Assembly: GCA_026396495.1 (NCBI GenBank)
Contig: JAPLWR010000104.1
Span: forward strand, 4,060 to 9,947
Direction of reading: 5' to 3'
DNA: 5,888 bases
Source: Candidatus Magasanikiibacteriota bacterium
Lineage (GTDB): Bacteria; Patescibacteriota; Patescibacteriia; Magasanikbacterales; UBA10003
Shown piece by piece: positions 4,962 through 5,888 of this stretch. The translations under genes and the position numbers were made by a program. Under the pieces are notes generated by a model. It was not told where the DNA came from and did no database searches. It saw nothing but the letters and a program-made list of their open reading frames with translations. Position 1 is the first letter of the stretch, and the number at the start of each line of letters is the position of its first letter.

Positions 4962-5888
4962 TTAATAATATGAAAGAATTAAATTTTCTAAAATTAAACG
5001 TGGATGAATATTTTGCCTCAGCATTATAATTGACTGTTCAATCGCTAAAATAATTTCTCTGATTTTTTCTAAACTGTATTTTACAGACCTAGTTTTGATT
5101 TGTTCTAAATAACTAATATTTTTTATTAAACTTTCCGCACCCCCCACTTTTAATAATAATGAATCGCGCCAAAATCCCAACCAAATTTCTAAAACAGAAA
5201 TTAAATTGTCCCTGGCACCAATATGGTCTTCTTTATCTTTAAAAACCGGCTCCACTTTTTGCCAACGTTCTTTTAAAGAACCGTTTAAAGTTCCTAGAAA
5301 TCTTTCTGCCTCAGTTTTATAAAAATTATAAAAAGCACTATCCTCAAACATCTCACTAGCTCTTTCCGGTTGATTGGACGATAATTTAGAAATTTCCTCA
5401 GCTAATTGGGGCTTGGCTCCCTTACTAATTAAATCATTATAAATTTTCTTGGTAGCCACAGAAAAAAATCTAATGATCTGACAGCGGGACTTAATGGTGG
5501 CTAAAATTTTATTCTCATCAGCTGCAATTAGAATTAACAGAGCCTGTCTAGATTTTGGCTCCTCTAAGGTTTTCAATAAAGCATTAGCAGCTGACTTACT
5601 TAAAAATTCTGCTTCATTAATTATCACTACCTGCTTACCTTCTATAAAACTACTATGATTTAAATAATCACTTACCTTATGAATGGCCTCAATAGAAATC
5701 TCTTTATGGGTTTTTCCAGTTTTGGCGTCAACTTCCCTTTTAACCAATAAAACCCCAGCCTCAGTTATCTTATCCCACTTAATTTCTTTATGAAAAATAG
5801 AACTTAAAATTTCAATCGCCGCTTCATGTTTACCAGTACCTTCTGGACCCACAAACAAATAAGCATGAGCCAAGTTATTTTTAGCTAT
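4962..5888 (-). CDS. holB: DNA polymerase III delta' subunit (clamp loader AAA+ protein), 5' end outside window
   Basis: Delta' is part of the clamp loader that places the sliding clamp on DNA. The frame is open to the right edge: 308 residues are visible and the true start lies beyond 5888. The TTG at 5873 is not the start, because the residues before it (IAKNN, then LAHAYLF) continue the family's conserved segment before the P-loop. In visible numbering, Walker A GPEGTGK is at 14-20, Walker B-like VVIINEAE at 87-94 (Asn where ATPases have Asp), AANALLKTLEEP at 100-111, and the SRC motif of delta'/gamma subunits at 134-136. A helical C-terminal collar domain follows. The usual four zinc-binding cysteines between Walker A and B are absent. 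DnaX is less likely because the P-loop surroundings and C-terminus fit delta' better. The stop is 1 nt before the next start (TAATATG). Confidence 0.93.
   Translation of the reverse strand: MAKNNLAHAYLFVGPEGTGKHEAAIEILSSIFHKEIKWDKITEAGVLLVKREVDAKTGKTHKEISIEAIHKVSDYLNHSSFIEGKQVVIINEAEFLSKSAANALLKTLEEPKSRQALLILIAADENKILATIKSRCQIIRFFSVATKKIYNDLISKGAKPQLAEEISKLSSNQPERASEMFEDSAFYNFYKTEAERFLGTLNGSLKERWQKVEPVFKDKEDHIGARDNLISVLEIWLGFWRDSLLLKVGGAESLIKNISYLEQIKTRSVKYSLEKIREIILAIEQSIIMLRQNIHPRLILENLILSYY

Noticed and set aside
4958..4972. Dyad CATATTA-A-TAATATG over the holB stop and propeller start
   Set aside because: The arms are nearly pure A/T and the RNA stem would be about 5 bp; such dyads are expected by chance in this base composition.
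4758..4973. Plus-strand open frame of 71 codons across the start of the propeller gene
   Set aside because: Antisense to the signal peptide and first repeat; low-complexity product with no family signal.

Overview
The window is a compact, AT-rich bacterial segment in which every supported gene lies on the minus strand. Read in the direction of transcription, from high to low coordinates, the order is: DNA polymerase III delta' subunit (holB, 5' end outside the window), a beta-propeller lipoprotein, ribosome recycling factor (frr), single-chain glycyl-tRNA synthetase (glyS), LemA, a TPM-domain (YgcG-type) membrane protein, and the N-terminal part of an M16 zinc peptidase that runs off the left edge. 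Gaps between genes are 1, 4, 13, 16, 76 and 15 nt. No divergent promoter, terminator, RNA gene, CRISPR array or insertion sequence was found, and no stretch longer than 76 nt lacks a gene. The layout looks like one long co-transcribed unit or part of one.

The upstream half (about 1941-5888) holds replication and translation genes (holB, frr, glyS). A predicted exported seven-repeat beta-propeller is inserted between holB and frr with almost no spacing. The downstream half (1-1924) is an envelope module: a LemA with an N-terminal anchor, a TPM protein with signal peptide, membrane helices and a glycine-rich tail ending in GSW, and an M16 peptidase. The only sizeable intergenic gap, between lemA and the TPM gene, carries a strong RNA hairpin (13-bp stem, AAGG tetraloop) with no U-tract behind it. 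This may uncouple expression or stability of the two flanking genes.

No taxonomic marker is decisive. The low GC, very tight same-strand packing, TAA as the only stop codon in all six visible gene ends, near absence of Shine-Dalgarno sequences, a delta' without zinc cysteines and an alpha2-type GlyRS would fit a streamlined lineage such as the Patescibacteria/CPR. That assignment is inference. The standard bacterial code fits: no frame needs TGA to be read as an amino acid.

Nothing here is clearly a new defence or mobile system. The items most worth a second look are the beta-propeller lipoprotein embedded in the holB-frr interval, the intercistronic hairpin, and the LemA-TPM-M16 grouping.
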